64,000 nt of DNA from Enterocola sp045611845 (GTDB taxonomy: Bacteria; Bacteroidota; Bacteroidia; Bacteroidales; Paludibacteraceae): positions 1 through 64,000 of the forward strand of contig JAZKXZ010000025.1 in NCBI GenBank assembly GCA_045611845.1, in the 5' to 3' direction. The notes beneath the pieces are model-generated. The model saw only the letters and a program-made list of their open reading frames with translations. It made no database searches and was not told the DNA's origin. Both the position numbers and the translations under genes were made by a program. Position 1 is the first letter of the stretch; every line of letters starts with the position of its first letter. Positions 26,502-34,848 of this stretch are shown piece by piece.

Positions 26502-26765
26502 ATGCAGTCTGATATGAGAAATCTAAGAAAAGAAAGACAAGGCATCGTATCGAGCAACAAGATGGATAAAACTATCACCGTTGCAGTTAAATGGAAAGAA
26601 AAACATCCAATTTACGGTAAATTCGTAAATAAAACTAAAAAATACCACGTTCACGACGAAAACAACGAATGCGGTATTGGCGATACGGTAAGAATAATGG
26701 GAACTCGTCCTTTAAGCAAACTTAAAAGATGGAGATTAGTAGAAATAATTGAAAAAGCTAAATAA
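26502..26765 (+). CDS. rpsQ: 30S ribosomal protein S17 (uS17)
   Basis: The protein has 87 residues from MQSDMRNLRKER; a start at the second Met (26514) would give 83. The first is kept because Bacteroidetes S17 usually has a few residues before RNLRKER. Signatures are GIVSSNKMDKTITVAV and ETRPLSK-like GTRPLSKLKRWRLVEII. It binds 16S rRNA early in assembly. Confidence 0.94.
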   Translation: MQSDMRNLRKERQGIVSSNKMDKTITVAVKWKEKHPIYGKFVNKTKKYHVHDENNECGIGDTVRIMGTRPLSKLKRWRLVEIIEKAK

Positions 26766-26767
26766 GT

Positions 26768-27133
26768 ATGATACAACAAGAATCAAGACTTACCGTAGCT
26801 GACAACAGTGGCGCAAAAGAAGTGCTTTGCATCCGTGTACTAGGTGGTACCGGCAAGCGCTATGCCACAGTAGGGGACATAATTGTTGTAGCAGTTAAAT
26901 CGGTAATCCCTTCAAGTGATACAAAAAAAGGTGCTGTTTCAAAAGCAGTAGTAGTACGTACCAAAAAAGAAATTAGACGTGCTGACGGTTCTTATATTCG
27001 CTTCGATGACAATGCATGTGTATTGTTAAATGGCGCAGGCGAAATGAGAGGTAGCCGTATCTTCGGTCCAGTTGCCAGAGAATTACGTGCAACAAACATG
27101 AAGATTGTTTCATTAGCACCAGAAGTTCTTTAA
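26768..27133 (+). CDS. rplN: 50S ribosomal protein L14 (uL14)
   Basis: The 121-residue protein begins MIQQESRLTVADNSGAKEVLCIRVLGG and has FDDNACVLLN and GSRIFGPVARELR. It forms part of intersubunit bridges. Only 2 nt separate it from rpsQ. Confidence 0.97.
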   Translation: MIQQESRLTVADNSGAKEVLCIRVLGGTGKRYATVGDIIVVAVKSVIPSSDTKKGAVSKAVVVRTKKEIRRADGSYIRFDDNACVLLNGAGEMRGSRIFGPVARELRATNMKIVSLAPEVL

Positions 27134-27153
27134 TTAAGTAAATTTGATAGAGA

Positions 27154-27468
27154 ATGGCAAAATTACACATTAAAAAAGGTGACACCGTTTACGTAAACGC
27201 TGGTAAAGACAAAGGTACTGTTGCTCGCGTTTTAGAAGTGCAAGTTGAAAAACAACGTGCTATCGTAGAAGGTGTAAATATGGTTGCTAAACACACCAAG
27301 CCTAATGCAAAAAGTCCACAAGGTGGCATCGTGAAGAAAGAAGCATCTATTCATATTTCTAACCTAAACCCAGTAGACAAAAACAATAAACCTACTCGTG
27401 TTGGTCGTAAATTAGTAGATGGTAAATTAGTACGTTTCGCTAAAACTACAGGGGAGGAAATTAAATAA
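27154..27468 (+). CDS. rplX: 50S ribosomal protein L24 (uL24)
   Basis: The 104-residue protein has the KOW motif HIKKGDTVYVNAGKDKGTVARVL and the region KHTKPNAKSPQGGIVKKEA. L24 initiates 50S assembly. Its stop overlaps the rplE start by one base. Confidence 0.96.
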   Translation: MAKLHIKKGDTVYVNAGKDKGTVARVLEVQVEKQRAIVEGVNMVAKHTKPNAKSPQGGIVKKEASIHISNLNPVDKNNKPTRVGRKLVDGKLVRFAKTTGEEIK

Positions 27469-28010
27469 TGAATACCGCTAGTTTAAAGAAAGAATATGCA
27501 GAGCGTATTGCTCCAGCTTTAATGAAGGAATTTGGTTATAAATCAACCATGCAAATTCCTGTGTTAGAAAAAATCGTTCTTAACCAAGGTTTAGGACAAG
27601 CTGTAGCTGACAAAAAAATCATCGAAATCGCTATCAACGAAATGACAGCAATTTCTGGTCAAAAAGCAGTTGCAACATATTCTAAAAAGGATATTTCTAA
27701 CTTCAAATTGCGTAAAAAAATGCCTATCGGCGTTTCTGTAACATTACGTCGTAACCAAATGTACGAATTCCTAGAAAAATTAGTACGCGTGGCTCTACCT
27801 CGTATTCGTGACTTCAAAGGAATTAATAGCAAAATGGACGGTAGAGGTAACTATACCTTCGGTATCCAAGAACAAATTATTTTCCCAGAAATCAACATTG
27901 ATGCAGTTTCTAAAATCATGGGTATGAACATTACATTCGTAACTTCTGCTAAAACTGACGAAGAAGCATTTGCATTATTGAAAGCATTTGGTTTACCATT
28001 TAAAAAATAA
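27468..28010 (+). CDS. rplE: 50S ribosomal protein L5 (uL5)
   Basis: The 180-residue protein shows VLEKIVLNQGLGQA, ISNFKLRKKMPIGVSVTLR, ALPRIRDFKGI and GRGNYTFGIQEQIIFPEI. It binds 5S rRNA. A Shine-Dalgarno-like GGAGG (27453-27457) lies inside the end of rplX, 10 nt before this ATG. Confidence 0.97.
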   Translation: MNTASLKKEYAERIAPALMKEFGYKSTMQIPVLEKIVLNQGLGQAVADKKIIEIAINEMTAISGQKAVATYSKKDISNFKLRKKMPIGVSVTLRRNQMYEFLEKLVRVALPRIRDFKGINSKMDGRGNYTFGIQEQIIFPEINIDAVSKIMGMNITFVTSAKTDEEAFALLKAFGLPFKK

Positions 28011-28018
28011 TACGGAAT

Positions 28019-28288
28019 ATGGCAAAAGAATCAATGAAAGCCCGTGAGGTGAAAAGAGCAAAATTAGTTGCCAAATATGCTGCTAAACGTGAACAATACA
28101 AAGCAGAAGGTAATTATGAAGCTTTACAAAGCATTCCTAAAAATGCATCTCCGGTAAGATTACACAACCGTTGCAAATTAACTGGCCGTCCAAAAGGATA
28201 TATGCGTTTATTCGGTATTTCACGTATTCAATTCCGTGAAATGGCTTCTAAAGGCTTAATCCCAGGTGTTAAAAAAGCAAGCTGGTAA
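28019..28288 (+). CDS. rpsN: 30S ribosomal protein S14 (uS14), zinc-independent form
   Basis: The 89-residue protein is the long form without the CxxC pairs of the zinc-binding paralogue. It has MAKESMKAREVKRAKLV, the central HNRCKLTGRPKGYMRLFGISR and REMASKGLIPGVKKASW. It lies 8 nt after rplE and 68 nt before rpsH. Confidence 0.97.
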   Translation: MAKESMKAREVKRAKLVAKYAAKREQYKAEGNYEALQSIPKNASPVRLHNRCKLTGRPKGYMRLFGISRIQFREMASKGLIPGVKKASW

Positions 28289-28321
28289 TTATTAACAAAA
28301 AGATTTATTAACTAAATATTG

Positions 28322-28336
28322 TCAGGGTAGTCCTGA
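28322..28336 (+). other. Small hairpin before rpsH
   Basis: TCAGG (28322-28326) pairs with CCTGA (28332-28336) around loop GTAGT in the 68-nt rpsN-rpsH gap, the longest gap within the spc section. A protein-binding operator is possible but unproven. Confidence 0.35.
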
Positions 28337-28356
28337 TTAATTTAATTTATAATTTT

Positions 28357-28752
28357 ATGACAGATCCAATAGCAGATTTTTTGACGCGTCTACGTAACGC
28401 AATTCAAGCTGGACACAAAGTCGTTGAAGTGCCTGCGTCAAATTTGAAGAAAGAACTTACCAAGATCTTGTTCGAACAAGGTTATATCTTGAATTATAAG
28501 TTCGAAGAAGATGGTCCTCAAGGTACCATCAAAATAGCTTTGAAATATGACAAAGCTAACAAAGTAAATGCCATCAAGAAATTGGTGCGTGTTTCTACTC
28601 CAGGTTTGCGTAAATATGCAAGCCATAAAGATCTCCCACGTGTATTAAACGGTTTGGGTATTGCAATCATTTCTACCTCTAAAGGTGTAATGACAGATAA
28701 AGAAGCTCGCGAACTAAATGTTGGCGGTGAAGTATTATGTTACGTTTATTAA
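28357..28752 (+). CDS. rpsH: 30S ribosomal protein S8 (uS8)
   Basis: The 131-residue protein opens with TDPIADFLTRLRNAIQAGHK and closes with the signature GLGIAIISTSKGVMTDKEAREL and GGEVLCYVY. It is a primary 16S-binding protein and the autogenous regulator of the spc operon in E. coli. Confidence 0.97.
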   Translation: MTDPIADFLTRLRNAIQAGHKVVEVPASNLKKELTKILFEQGYILNYKFEEDGPQGTIKIALKYDKANKVNAIKKLVRVSTPGLRKYASHKDLPRVLNGLGIAIISTSKGVMTDKEARELNVGGEVLCYVY

Positions 28753-28767
28753 TAGGAGGATAAAGAA

Positions 28768-29325
28768 ATGTCAAGAATTGGAAAATTACCTATCAATATA
28801 CCAGCAGGTGTTACAGTTACTGTAGGTGCTGGAAACGAAGTAGTCGTAAAAGGTCCAAAGGGAGAACTAAAACAAGTTGTTGATCCAATCATCAGCGTAG
28901 CAGTTAATGGTAACGAAGTAGTTCTTACTCGTCCTAACGACGAAAAACAATCTAAAGCTATGCACGGCCTATACCGCGTGTTAGTAAACAACATGGTTGT
29001 AGGTGTGTCTGAAGGTTACAAAAAAACATTAGAACTTGTAGGTGTAGGTTATCGTGTATCTAACCAAGGTCAAGTAATTGAATTCTCTTTAGGTTATACT
29101 CACGCTATCTACCTAAAATTACCTGCTGAAGTTAAGGTTGAAACTAAGAGTGAAAGAAACCAAAACCCACTTGTTATCCTAGAAAGCTGTGACAAACAAC
29201 TTTTAGGTCAAGTTTGTGCTAAGATTCGTTCATTCCGTAAACCAGAACCTTACAAAGGTAAAGGTATTAAGTTCGTTGGTGAATATATTCGTAGAAAAGC
29301 TGGCAAATCTGCTGGTGCTAAATAA
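28768..29325 (+). CDS. rplF: 50S ribosomal protein L6 (uL6)
   Basis: The 185-residue protein has MSRIGKLPINIPAGV and the C-terminal EPYKGKGIKFVGEYIRRKAGKS. AGGAGG (28754-28759) stands 8 nt before the ATG, one of the few clear Shine-Dalgarno sequences in this window. Confidence 0.97.
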   Translation: MSRIGKLPINIPAGVTVTVGAGNEVVVKGPKGELKQVVDPIISVAVNGNEVVLTRPNDEKQSKAMHGLYRVLVNNMVVGVSEGYKKTLELVGVGYRVSNQGQVIEFSLGYTHAIYLKLPAEVKVETKSERNQNPLVILESCDKQLLGQVCAKIRSFRKPEPYKGKGIKFVGEYIRRKAGKSAGAK

Positions 29326-29341
29326 TTAAAAACGTAGAATC

Positions 29342-29695
29342 ATGATTGACAAAATAGCAAGAAGATTGAAAATTAAGGCTGGTGTTCGCGGAAAAATCTC
29401 TGGAACAGCCGAAAAGCCACGTATGTCAGTGTTCAAAAGCAACAGCCAGATCTACGTGCAAATTATTGACGATACCGCAGCAAACGGTGGTAAAACTTTA
29501 GTTGCTGAATCATCTTTAGCAATCAAAGAAAAAATGACCAAAACCGAAAAATCTGCAAAAGTTGGTGAACTAATCGCTAAAAAAGCTATTGCAGCTGGTA
29601 TCGAAACTGTGGTGTTTGACCGTAACGGTTTCCTATATCACGGTAGAGTTAAAGAATTGGCGGAAGCCGCTCGTAACGCAGGACTTAAATTCTAA
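29342..29695 (+). CDS. rplR: 50S ribosomal protein L18 (uL18)
   Basis: The 117-residue protein binds 5S rRNA. It has RRLKIKAGVRGKISGTAEKPRMSVFKSN and the C-terminal FDRNGFLYHGRVKELAEAARNAGLKF. It lies 5 nt before rpsE. Confidence 0.97.
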   Translation: MIDKIARRLKIKAGVRGKISGTAEKPRMSVFKSNSQIYVQIIDDTAANGGKTLVAESSLAIKEKMTKTEKSAKVGELIAKKAIAAGIETVVFDRNGFLYHGRVKELAEAARNAGLKF

Positions 29696-29700
29696 GTATT

Positions 29701-30222
29701 ATGGCAGGAAAAAATAATGTAGTAAGATTAACAAACGAAAGTGAGTTAAAAGATAGATTAGTAGCAATTAACCGTGTTACTAAGGTTACAAAAGGTGGCC
29801 GTACCTTTACATTTGCAGCTATCGTTGTTGTTGGTAACGAAGATGGCTTAGTAGGTTGGGGTCTAGGCAAAGCTGGTGAAGTAACCACTGCCATAGCTAA
29901 AGGCGTAGAAATGGCTAAAAAGAACCTAATTAAAGTTCCTGTATTAAAAGGAACTATCCCTCACGAACAATCTGCTCGTTTCAGTGGTTCAGAAGTTTTC
30001 ATCAAACCTGCAACAACTGGTACCGGTGTTAAAGCTGGTGGTGCGATGCGTGCCGTTCTAGAAAGCGTTGGTATTACTGACGTGCTAGCTAAGTCTAAAG
30101 GTTCTTCTAACCCTCATAACTTAGTTAAAGCAACTATCAAAGCTTTATCTGAATTGAGAGATGCTTACACTGTGGCTCAAAATCGTGGTGTTTCATTAGA
30201 AAAAGTATTCACAGGTAAATAA
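29701..30222 (+). CDS. rpsE: 30S ribosomal protein S5 (uS5)
   Basis: The 173-residue protein has the double-stranded-RNA-binding region RVTKVTKGGRTFTFAAIVVVG and GLVGWGLGKAGEV, then KPATTGTGVKAGGAMRAVLE. It helps form the mRNA entry site and contributes to translational accuracy. Confidence 0.97.
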   Translation: MAGKNNVVRLTNESELKDRLVAINRVTKVTKGGRTFTFAAIVVVGNEDGLVGWGLGKAGEVTTAIAKGVEMAKKNLIKVPVLKGTIPHEQSARFSGSEVFIKPATTGTGVKAGGAMRAVLESVGITDVLAKSKGSSNPHNLVKATIKALSELRDAYTVAQNRGVSLEKVFTGK

Positions 30223-30230
30223 ATACGACT

Positions 30231-30407
30231 ATGGCAACAATAAAAATTAAACAAGTTAAAAGCCGTATTTCAGCTCCTAAAGATCAAAAACTTACTTTAG
30301 ATGCGCTAGGCTTGAGAAAATTGAATGCAGTGGTAGAAAAAGAAGCAACTCCTCAAATTTTGGGTATGGTGCGCAAAGTTAAACACCTAGTTCAAGTTGT
30401 AGAATAA
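30231..30407 (+). CDS. rpmD: 50S ribosomal protein L30 (uL30)
   Basis: A 58-residue protein beginning MATIKIKQVKSRISAPKDQK, with the family core TLDALGLRKLNAVVEKEATP and the end ILGMVRKVKHLVQVVE. It lies 8 nt after rpsE and 32 nt before rplO, the conserved place for L30. Confidence 0.95.
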   Translation: MATIKIKQVKSRISAPKDQKLTLDALGLRKLNAVVEKEATPQILGMVRKVKHLVQVVE

Positions 30408-30439
30408 TTCTTTTTATTAACGCTTAAAATAAAAGAAAA

Positions 30440-30886
30440 ATGAATTTAAGTAATTTGAAACCTGCAGAAGGTTCTGTAAAAATACGTAAGAGAATTGGAC
30501 GTGGTCCAGGTTCTGGCTTAGGTGGTACTTCTACCCGTGGTCACAAAGGTGCTAAATCACGTTCTGGTTACTCAAGAAAGATTGGTTTTGAAGGTGGTCA
30601 AATGCCTATGCAACGTCGTTTGCCTAAATTTGGCTTCAAAAACATCAATCGTGTAGAGTACAAAGCAATCGGTTTATCTACTTTACAAGAATTAGCTGAA
30701 GCTAAACAATTAACAAAAATTTCAGTTGCTGATTTAGTAGAAGCAGGATTCGTTTCTTCTAAACGTTTAGTTAAAATTCTTGCTAAAGGCGAATTAACTG
30801 CAAAAGTAGAAGTATCTGCTCACGCTTTCTCTAAAGCTGCTATTGAAGCTATTGAAAAAGCAGGTGGTTCTGCAATAACTTTATAA
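30440..30886 (+). CDS. rplO: 50S ribosomal protein L15 (uL15)
   Basis: The 148-residue protein has the Gly-rich N-terminus RIGRGPGSGLGGTSTRGHKGAKSRSG and FEGGQMPMQRRLPKFGFKN. It is a late assembly protein that stabilises the 50S core, followed 13 nt later by secY. Confidence 0.97.
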   Translation: MNLSNLKPAEGSVKIRKRIGRGPGSGLGGTSTRGHKGAKSRSGYSRKIGFEGGQMPMQRRLPKFGFKNINRVEYKAIGLSTLQELAEAKQLTKISVADLVEAGFVSSKRLVKILAKGELTAKVEVSAHAFSKAAIEAIEKAGGSAITL

Positions 30887-30899
30887 TCAAAAAATTTGT

Positions 30900-32237
30900 A
30901 TGAAAAGATTCATTCAAACCATACAAAACATTTTCAAAATAGAGGAGTTACGCTCTCGTCTAGCTATCACATTCCTTTTGGTTGTGATATATAGATTTGG
31001 GTCATTTGTGGCACTTCCTGGCATAGATACAACTCAACTAGCAAACCTTACTCAACAAACAGAAGGTGGTCTAATGATGTTGTTAGATATGTTCTCTGGG
31101 GGTGCATTCTCAAATGCCTCTATTTTTGCACTTGGTATTATGCCTTATATTACAGCATCAATCGTAGTGCAATTGTTGGGTATGGCTATCCCTTATTTTA
31201 GAAAATTACAACAAGACGGTGAAAGTGGTCGTAACAAACTAAACCAAATCACTCGTTACTTAACAGTTGTAGTTTTAATTGTACAAGGTGCAGCATATTT
31301 AGCTAACCTACGTATGCAATTAGGATCTGTAGTTCCAGAAGGCGCATTCTTTATGTTCTCTTCTATCGTGATTTTAGCTGCAGGTAGTATGTTTGTGCTT
31401 TGGTTAGGCGAAAGAATCACTGAGAAAGGTATTGGCAATGGTGTTTCATTCATCATCCTTGTTGGTATCATTGCTCGTCTTCCTCAAGCTTTAGTAGGTG
31501 AATTTTCTTCACGTTTAACTGATGCTACAGGTGGTTTAGTGATGTTCTTAGCTGAACTTGTATTACTGCTTTTAGTTATATGTGGTTCTATCCTTCTAGT
31601 TCAAGGTACACGTAGAATCCCAGTACAATATGCAAAACAAGTAATAGGTAATAGACAATATGGTGGTGTTTACCAATTTATTCCATTAAAAGTGAACGCT
31701 GCTGGTGTAATGCCTATCATCTTCGCTCAAGCTATCATGTTTATCCCTGCTTCTGTTGCAGGTTTATTCACAGCAGACGGTGAAGTAAGTAACTTTGCAT
31801 TAGCAATGATGAATGTAAATGGTTTCTGGTACAACTTTGTGTTCTTCTTGTTAATCATTGCATTTACATATTTCTATACAGCTGTTACAATCAATCCAAC
31901 TCAAATGGCTGAACATTTGAAATTAAATAATGGTTTCATCCCAGGTGTAAAACCAGGTAAGAAGACTGCAGAGTATCTTGATACTGTAATGTCTCGTATT
32001 ACTTTACCAGGTTCTATCTTCTTAGGTATTGTAGCTATTATGCCTGCTTTCGCAGGGTTGTTAGGTATTAGCACTTCATTCGCTCAATTCTTTGGTGGTA
32101 CATCACTACTAATTATGGTGGGTGTAGTTCTTGATACTCTACAACAAATCGAGAGTCATTTGTTGATGCGTCACTATGACGGCTTAATGGAAAGCGGTAA
32201 GATTAAAGGAAGACACGGCTCTTTAGCTGCATATTAA
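30900..32237 (+). CDS. secY: Protein translocase subunit SecY
   Basis: The 445-residue protein has ten membrane segments and forms the Sec channel. Recognisable features are the plug-side FGSFVALPGIDT, LGIMPYITASIVVQLL, RRIPVQYAKQ and the C-terminal cytoplasmic loop with ESHLLMRHYDGLMESGKIKGR. It is in its conserved place after rplO; adk is missing after it. Confidence 0.98.
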   Translation: MKRFIQTIQNIFKIEELRSRLAITFLLVVIYRFGSFVALPGIDTTQLANLTQQTEGGLMMLLDMFSGGAFSNASIFALGIMPYITASIVVQLLGMAIPYFRKLQQDGESGRNKLNQITRYLTVVVLIVQGAAYLANLRMQLGSVVPEGAFFMFSSIVILAAGSMFVLWLGERITEKGIGNGVSFIILVGIIARLPQALVGEFSSRLTDATGGLVMFLAELVLLLLVICGSILLVQGTRRIPVQYAKQVIGNRQYGGVYQFIPLKVNAAGVMPIIFAQAIMFIPASVAGLFTADGEVSNFALAMMNVNGFWYNFVFFLLIIAFTYFYTAVTINPTQMAEHLKLNNGFIPGVKPGKKTAEYLDTVMSRITLPGSIFLGIVAIMPAFAGLLGISTSFAQFFGGTSLLIMVGVVLDTLQQIESHLLMRHYDGLMESGKIKGRHGSLAAY

Positions 32238-32243
32238 TAGAAT

Positions 32244-33020
32244 ATGATTTATCTTAAGACGCCAGAAGAAATAGCTCTGCTTAGAGCAAGCAATCAGTTA
32301 GTGGGTAAAACTTTAGCTGAAGTGGCTAAATATATTAAAGTAGGTGTTACTACTTTAGAGTTAGACAAGATAGCTGAAGATTTTATCCGTACTAACGGAG
32401 CTGTTCCTGGTTTCTTAGGTTATGGCGGATTCCCTAATACTTTATGTGTTTCTGTTAATGATCAGGTAGTACATGGCATTCCTTCAAACTATGCTCTTAA
32501 AGAGGGTGATATAGTGTCTGTTGACTGCGGTGTGTTACAAAATGGTTACTATGGAGACTCTGCTTACACATTTTGTGTGGGTGAAGTTGATGAAAAAGTA
32601 AAAAAATTGCTGAAAATTACAAAAGAATCACTATCTTTGGGGATTGATTCGGCACAACACGGAAATCGCATAGGTGATATCGGTTATGCTATACAAAAAC
32701 ACTGCCAAGCTGCAGGGTTTTCTGTCGTACGTAAACTTGTGGGTCATGGGGTAGGTAAAAACCTTCATGAAGACCCAGAAGTGCCTAATTTTGGTAAAAG
32801 AGGGCAAGGTGTACTACTTAAAGAAGGTATGGTGATTGCTATAGAACCTATGATAAACATGGGTAACAGAGATGTGGTTCAAGAGAAAGATGGTTGGACT
32901 ATCCGCACAATTGATAGAAAACCTTCTGCTCACTTTGAACACACTATTGCTATTCGTAAGGGTAAAGCTGAGATATTATCAACATTCGATTATATAGAAG
33001 AAGTTTTAAATTCAAAATAA
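32244..33020 (+). CDS. map: Methionine aminopeptidase type I
   Basis: The 258-residue metalloprotease removes N-terminal Met from nascent chains. Metal ligands lie in VSVDCGVLQNGYYGDSAYTF (two Asp), GHGVGKNLHEDP (His), and AIEPMINMG (Glu), with a final Glu in HFEHTIAIRKGKAE. It starts 6 nt after secY and overlaps infA by one base. Confidence 0.97.
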   Translation: MIYLKTPEEIALLRASNQLVGKTLAEVAKYIKVGVTTLELDKIAEDFIRTNGAVPGFLGYGGFPNTLCVSVNDQVVHGIPSNYALKEGDIVSVDCGVLQNGYYGDSAYTFCVGEVDEKVKKLLKITKESLSLGIDSAQHGNRIGDIGYAIQKHCQAAGFSVVRKLVGHGVGKNLHEDPEVPNFGKRGQGVLLKEGMVIAIEPMINMGNRDVVQEKDGWTIRTIDRKPSAHFEHTIAIRKGKAEILSTFDYIEEVLNSK

Positions 33021-33238
33021 TGGCAAAACAAGCAGCTATTGAACAAGACGGAACTATAGTAGAAGCTCTTTCTAATGCAATGTTCCGTGTAGAGTTAGAG
33101 AACGGTCACGAAATTACCGCGCATATCTCTGGTAAAATGCGTATGCACTACATCCGCATCCTTCCTGGAGATAAAGTAAAAGTGGAAATGTCTCCTTATG
33201 ATTTAACAAAGGGTCGTATTTCATTTAGATATAAATAA
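33020..33238 (+). CDS. infA: Translation initiation factor IF-1
   Basis: The 72-residue OB-fold protein has IEQDGTIVEALSNAMFRVELENGHEI and HISGKMRMHYIRILPGDKVKVEMSPYDLTKGRI. It occupies the A site during initiation. The TAATG junction couples it to map. Confidence 0.97.
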   Translation: MAKQAAIEQDGTIVEALSNAMFRVELENGHEITAHISGKMRMHYIRILPGDKVKVEMSPYDLTKGRISFRYK

Positions 33239-33254
33239 CTAAATAATATATAGC

Positions 33255-33371
33255 ATGAAAGTCAAAGCATCAATCAAAAAACGTTCTGATGAATGTCAAA
33301 TCGTTAGAAGAAAAGGACGTCTTTATGTAATCAACAAAAAGAATCCTAAAGAAAAACAACGTCAAGGTTAA
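33255..33371 (+). CDS. rpmJ: 50S ribosomal protein L36 (bL36), zinc-free form
   Basis: A 38-residue protein beginning MKVKASIKKRSDECQIVRR and ending KEKQRQG. The zinc ligands of the standard C/C/C/H form are absent; only one Cys remains. It sits in the conserved place between infA and rpsM. Confidence 0.95.
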   Translation: MKVKASIKKRSDECQIVRRKGRLYVINKKNPKEKQRQG

Positions 33372-33398
33372 TTTTTAAAAATATTTATAAAATAGTTT

Positions 33399-33779
33399 AT
33401 GGCTATAAGAATTGCAGGAGTAGATTTACCTCAAAATAAGAGAGGTGAAATAGGTTTAACCTATATCTACGGAATAGGAAGAAGCAGTGCTAATAAAATA
33501 TTAGCTGAAGCTGGAATTGACAAAGACATCAAGGTAAAAGACTGGACAGATGATCAAGCATCTAAAATCCGTGATATCATTGGTGCAGAGTTCAAAGTAG
33601 AGGGCGATTTACGCTCTGAAGTACAACTTAACATCACACGCTTGATGGATATAGGTTGCTATCGTGGTATTCGTCACCGTATTGGTTTACCATTACGTGG
33701 TCAAAGTACTAAAAACAACGCTCGTACTCGCAAGGGTAAAAAGAAAACTGTTGCTAACAAGAAAAAAGCAACTAAATAA
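33399..33779 (+). CDS. rpsM: 30S ribosomal protein S13 (uS13)
   Basis: The 126-residue protein has RIAGVDLPQNKRGEIGLTYIYGIGRSSA and GCYRGIRHRIGLPLRGQSTKNNARTRKG, with a basic tail reaching the P-site tRNA. It starts the alpha section. Confidence 0.98.
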   Translation: MAIRIAGVDLPQNKRGEIGLTYIYGIGRSSANKILAEAGIDKDIKVKDWTDDQASKIRDIIGAEFKVEGDLRSEVQLNITRLMDIGCYRGIRHRIGLPLRGQSTKNNARTRKGKKKTVANKKKATK

Positions 33780-33813
33780 TTAATTTGTCAAATCCGTTAA
33801 AAAGTAAGAAAAC

Positions 33814-34203
33814 ATGGCAAAGAAAACTGCTGCTACCAAAAAAAGAGTAGTGAAAATAGACGGAACAGGTCAAGCACACGTTTATTCGTCTTTCAACAAT
33901 ATCATTGTAACTATTACCAACGCAGAAGGTCAAGTAATTTCTTGGTCATCAGCTGGTAAAATGGGCTTCCGTGGTTCTAAAAAGAACACCCCATACGCAG
34001 CTCAAATGGCTGCACAAGATTGTGCTAAAGTAGCTTTCGATCTTGGTTTACGCAAAGTTAAAGCATACGTTAAAGGTCCAGGTAACGGACGTGAATCTGC
34101 TATCAGAACTATCCACGGTGCAGGTATCGAAGTAACTGAAATCGTAGACGTTACTCCACTACCACACAATGGTTGTCGTCCTCCAAAAAGAAGAAGAGTA
34201 TAA
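33814..34203 (+). CDS. rpsK: 30S ribosomal protein S11 (uS11)
   Basis: The 129-residue protein shows GQAHVYSSFNNIIVTITNAEGQVISWSSAGKMGFRG and the terminal DVTPLPHNGCRPPKRRRV. It forms the platform of the 30S subunit close to the mRNA exit. Confidence 0.98.
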   Translation: MAKKTAATKKRVVKIDGTGQAHVYSSFNNIIVTITNAEGQVISWSSAGKMGFRGSKKNTPYAAQMAAQDCAKVAFDLGLRKVKAYVKGPGNGRESAIRTIHGAGIEVTEIVDVTPLPHNGCRPPKRRRV

Positions 34204-34233
34204 TATTTATTTACAACATTAAAATTAAAGAAA

Positions 34234-34839
34234 ATGGCAAGATATACAGGACCTAAATCAAGAATAGCTCGTAAATTTGGCGAACCTATTTTCGGAGCTG
34301 ATAAAGTGTTGTCTAAGAAAAATTATGCTCCAGGCCAACACGGTAACTCTCGCAAGAGAAAAACTTCTGAATATGGTATTCAGTTAAAAGAAAAACAAAA
34401 AGCTAAATATACCTACGGTGTTTTAGAAAAACAATTCTCTAACTTGTTTGACAAAGCTTCTCGTGCTAAAGGTATTACAGGTGAAATCCTACTACAACTT
34501 CTAGAATCTCGTCTAGACAACGTTGTATATCGTTTAGGTTTCGCTCGTACACGTGCTGCAGCTCGTCAGCTTGTAAGTCACAAACACATTGTAGTAAACG
34601 GCAGCGTGGTTAATATTCCTTCATACCAAGTTAAACCTGGTGACGTTGTTGCTGTTCGCGAAAAATCTAAATCTTTAGAAGTTATCGCAGACTCACTAAG
34701 CGGCTTCAACCACAGTAAATATGCTTGGATAGAATTCGATTCAGCAGCTATGGGTGGTAAATTCTTACACTTACCAGAAAGAGCTGATATTCCTGAAAAC
34801 ATCAAGGAACAATTAATCGTCGAACTTTACTCTAAATAA
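34234..34839 (+). CDS. rpsD: 30S ribosomal protein S4 (uS4), zinc-independent
   Basis: The 201-residue protein starts MARYTGPKSRIARKFGEPIFG, has no N-terminal Cys cluster, and contains the S4 RNA-binding domain LESRLDNVVYRLGFARTRAAARQLVSHKH. It is a primary assembly protein, and autoregulates the alpha operon in E. coli. Confidence 0.98.
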   Translation: MARYTGPKSRIARKFGEPIFGADKVLSKKNYAPGQHGNSRKRKTSEYGIQLKEKQKAKYTYGVLEKQFSNLFDKASRAKGITGEILLQLLESRLDNVVYRLGFARTRAAARQLVSHKHIVVNGSVVNIPSYQVKPGDVVAVREKSKSLEVIADSLSGFNHSKYAWIEFDSAAMGGKFLHLPERADIPENIKEQLIVELYSK

Positions 34840-34848
34840 TTTTAAATT

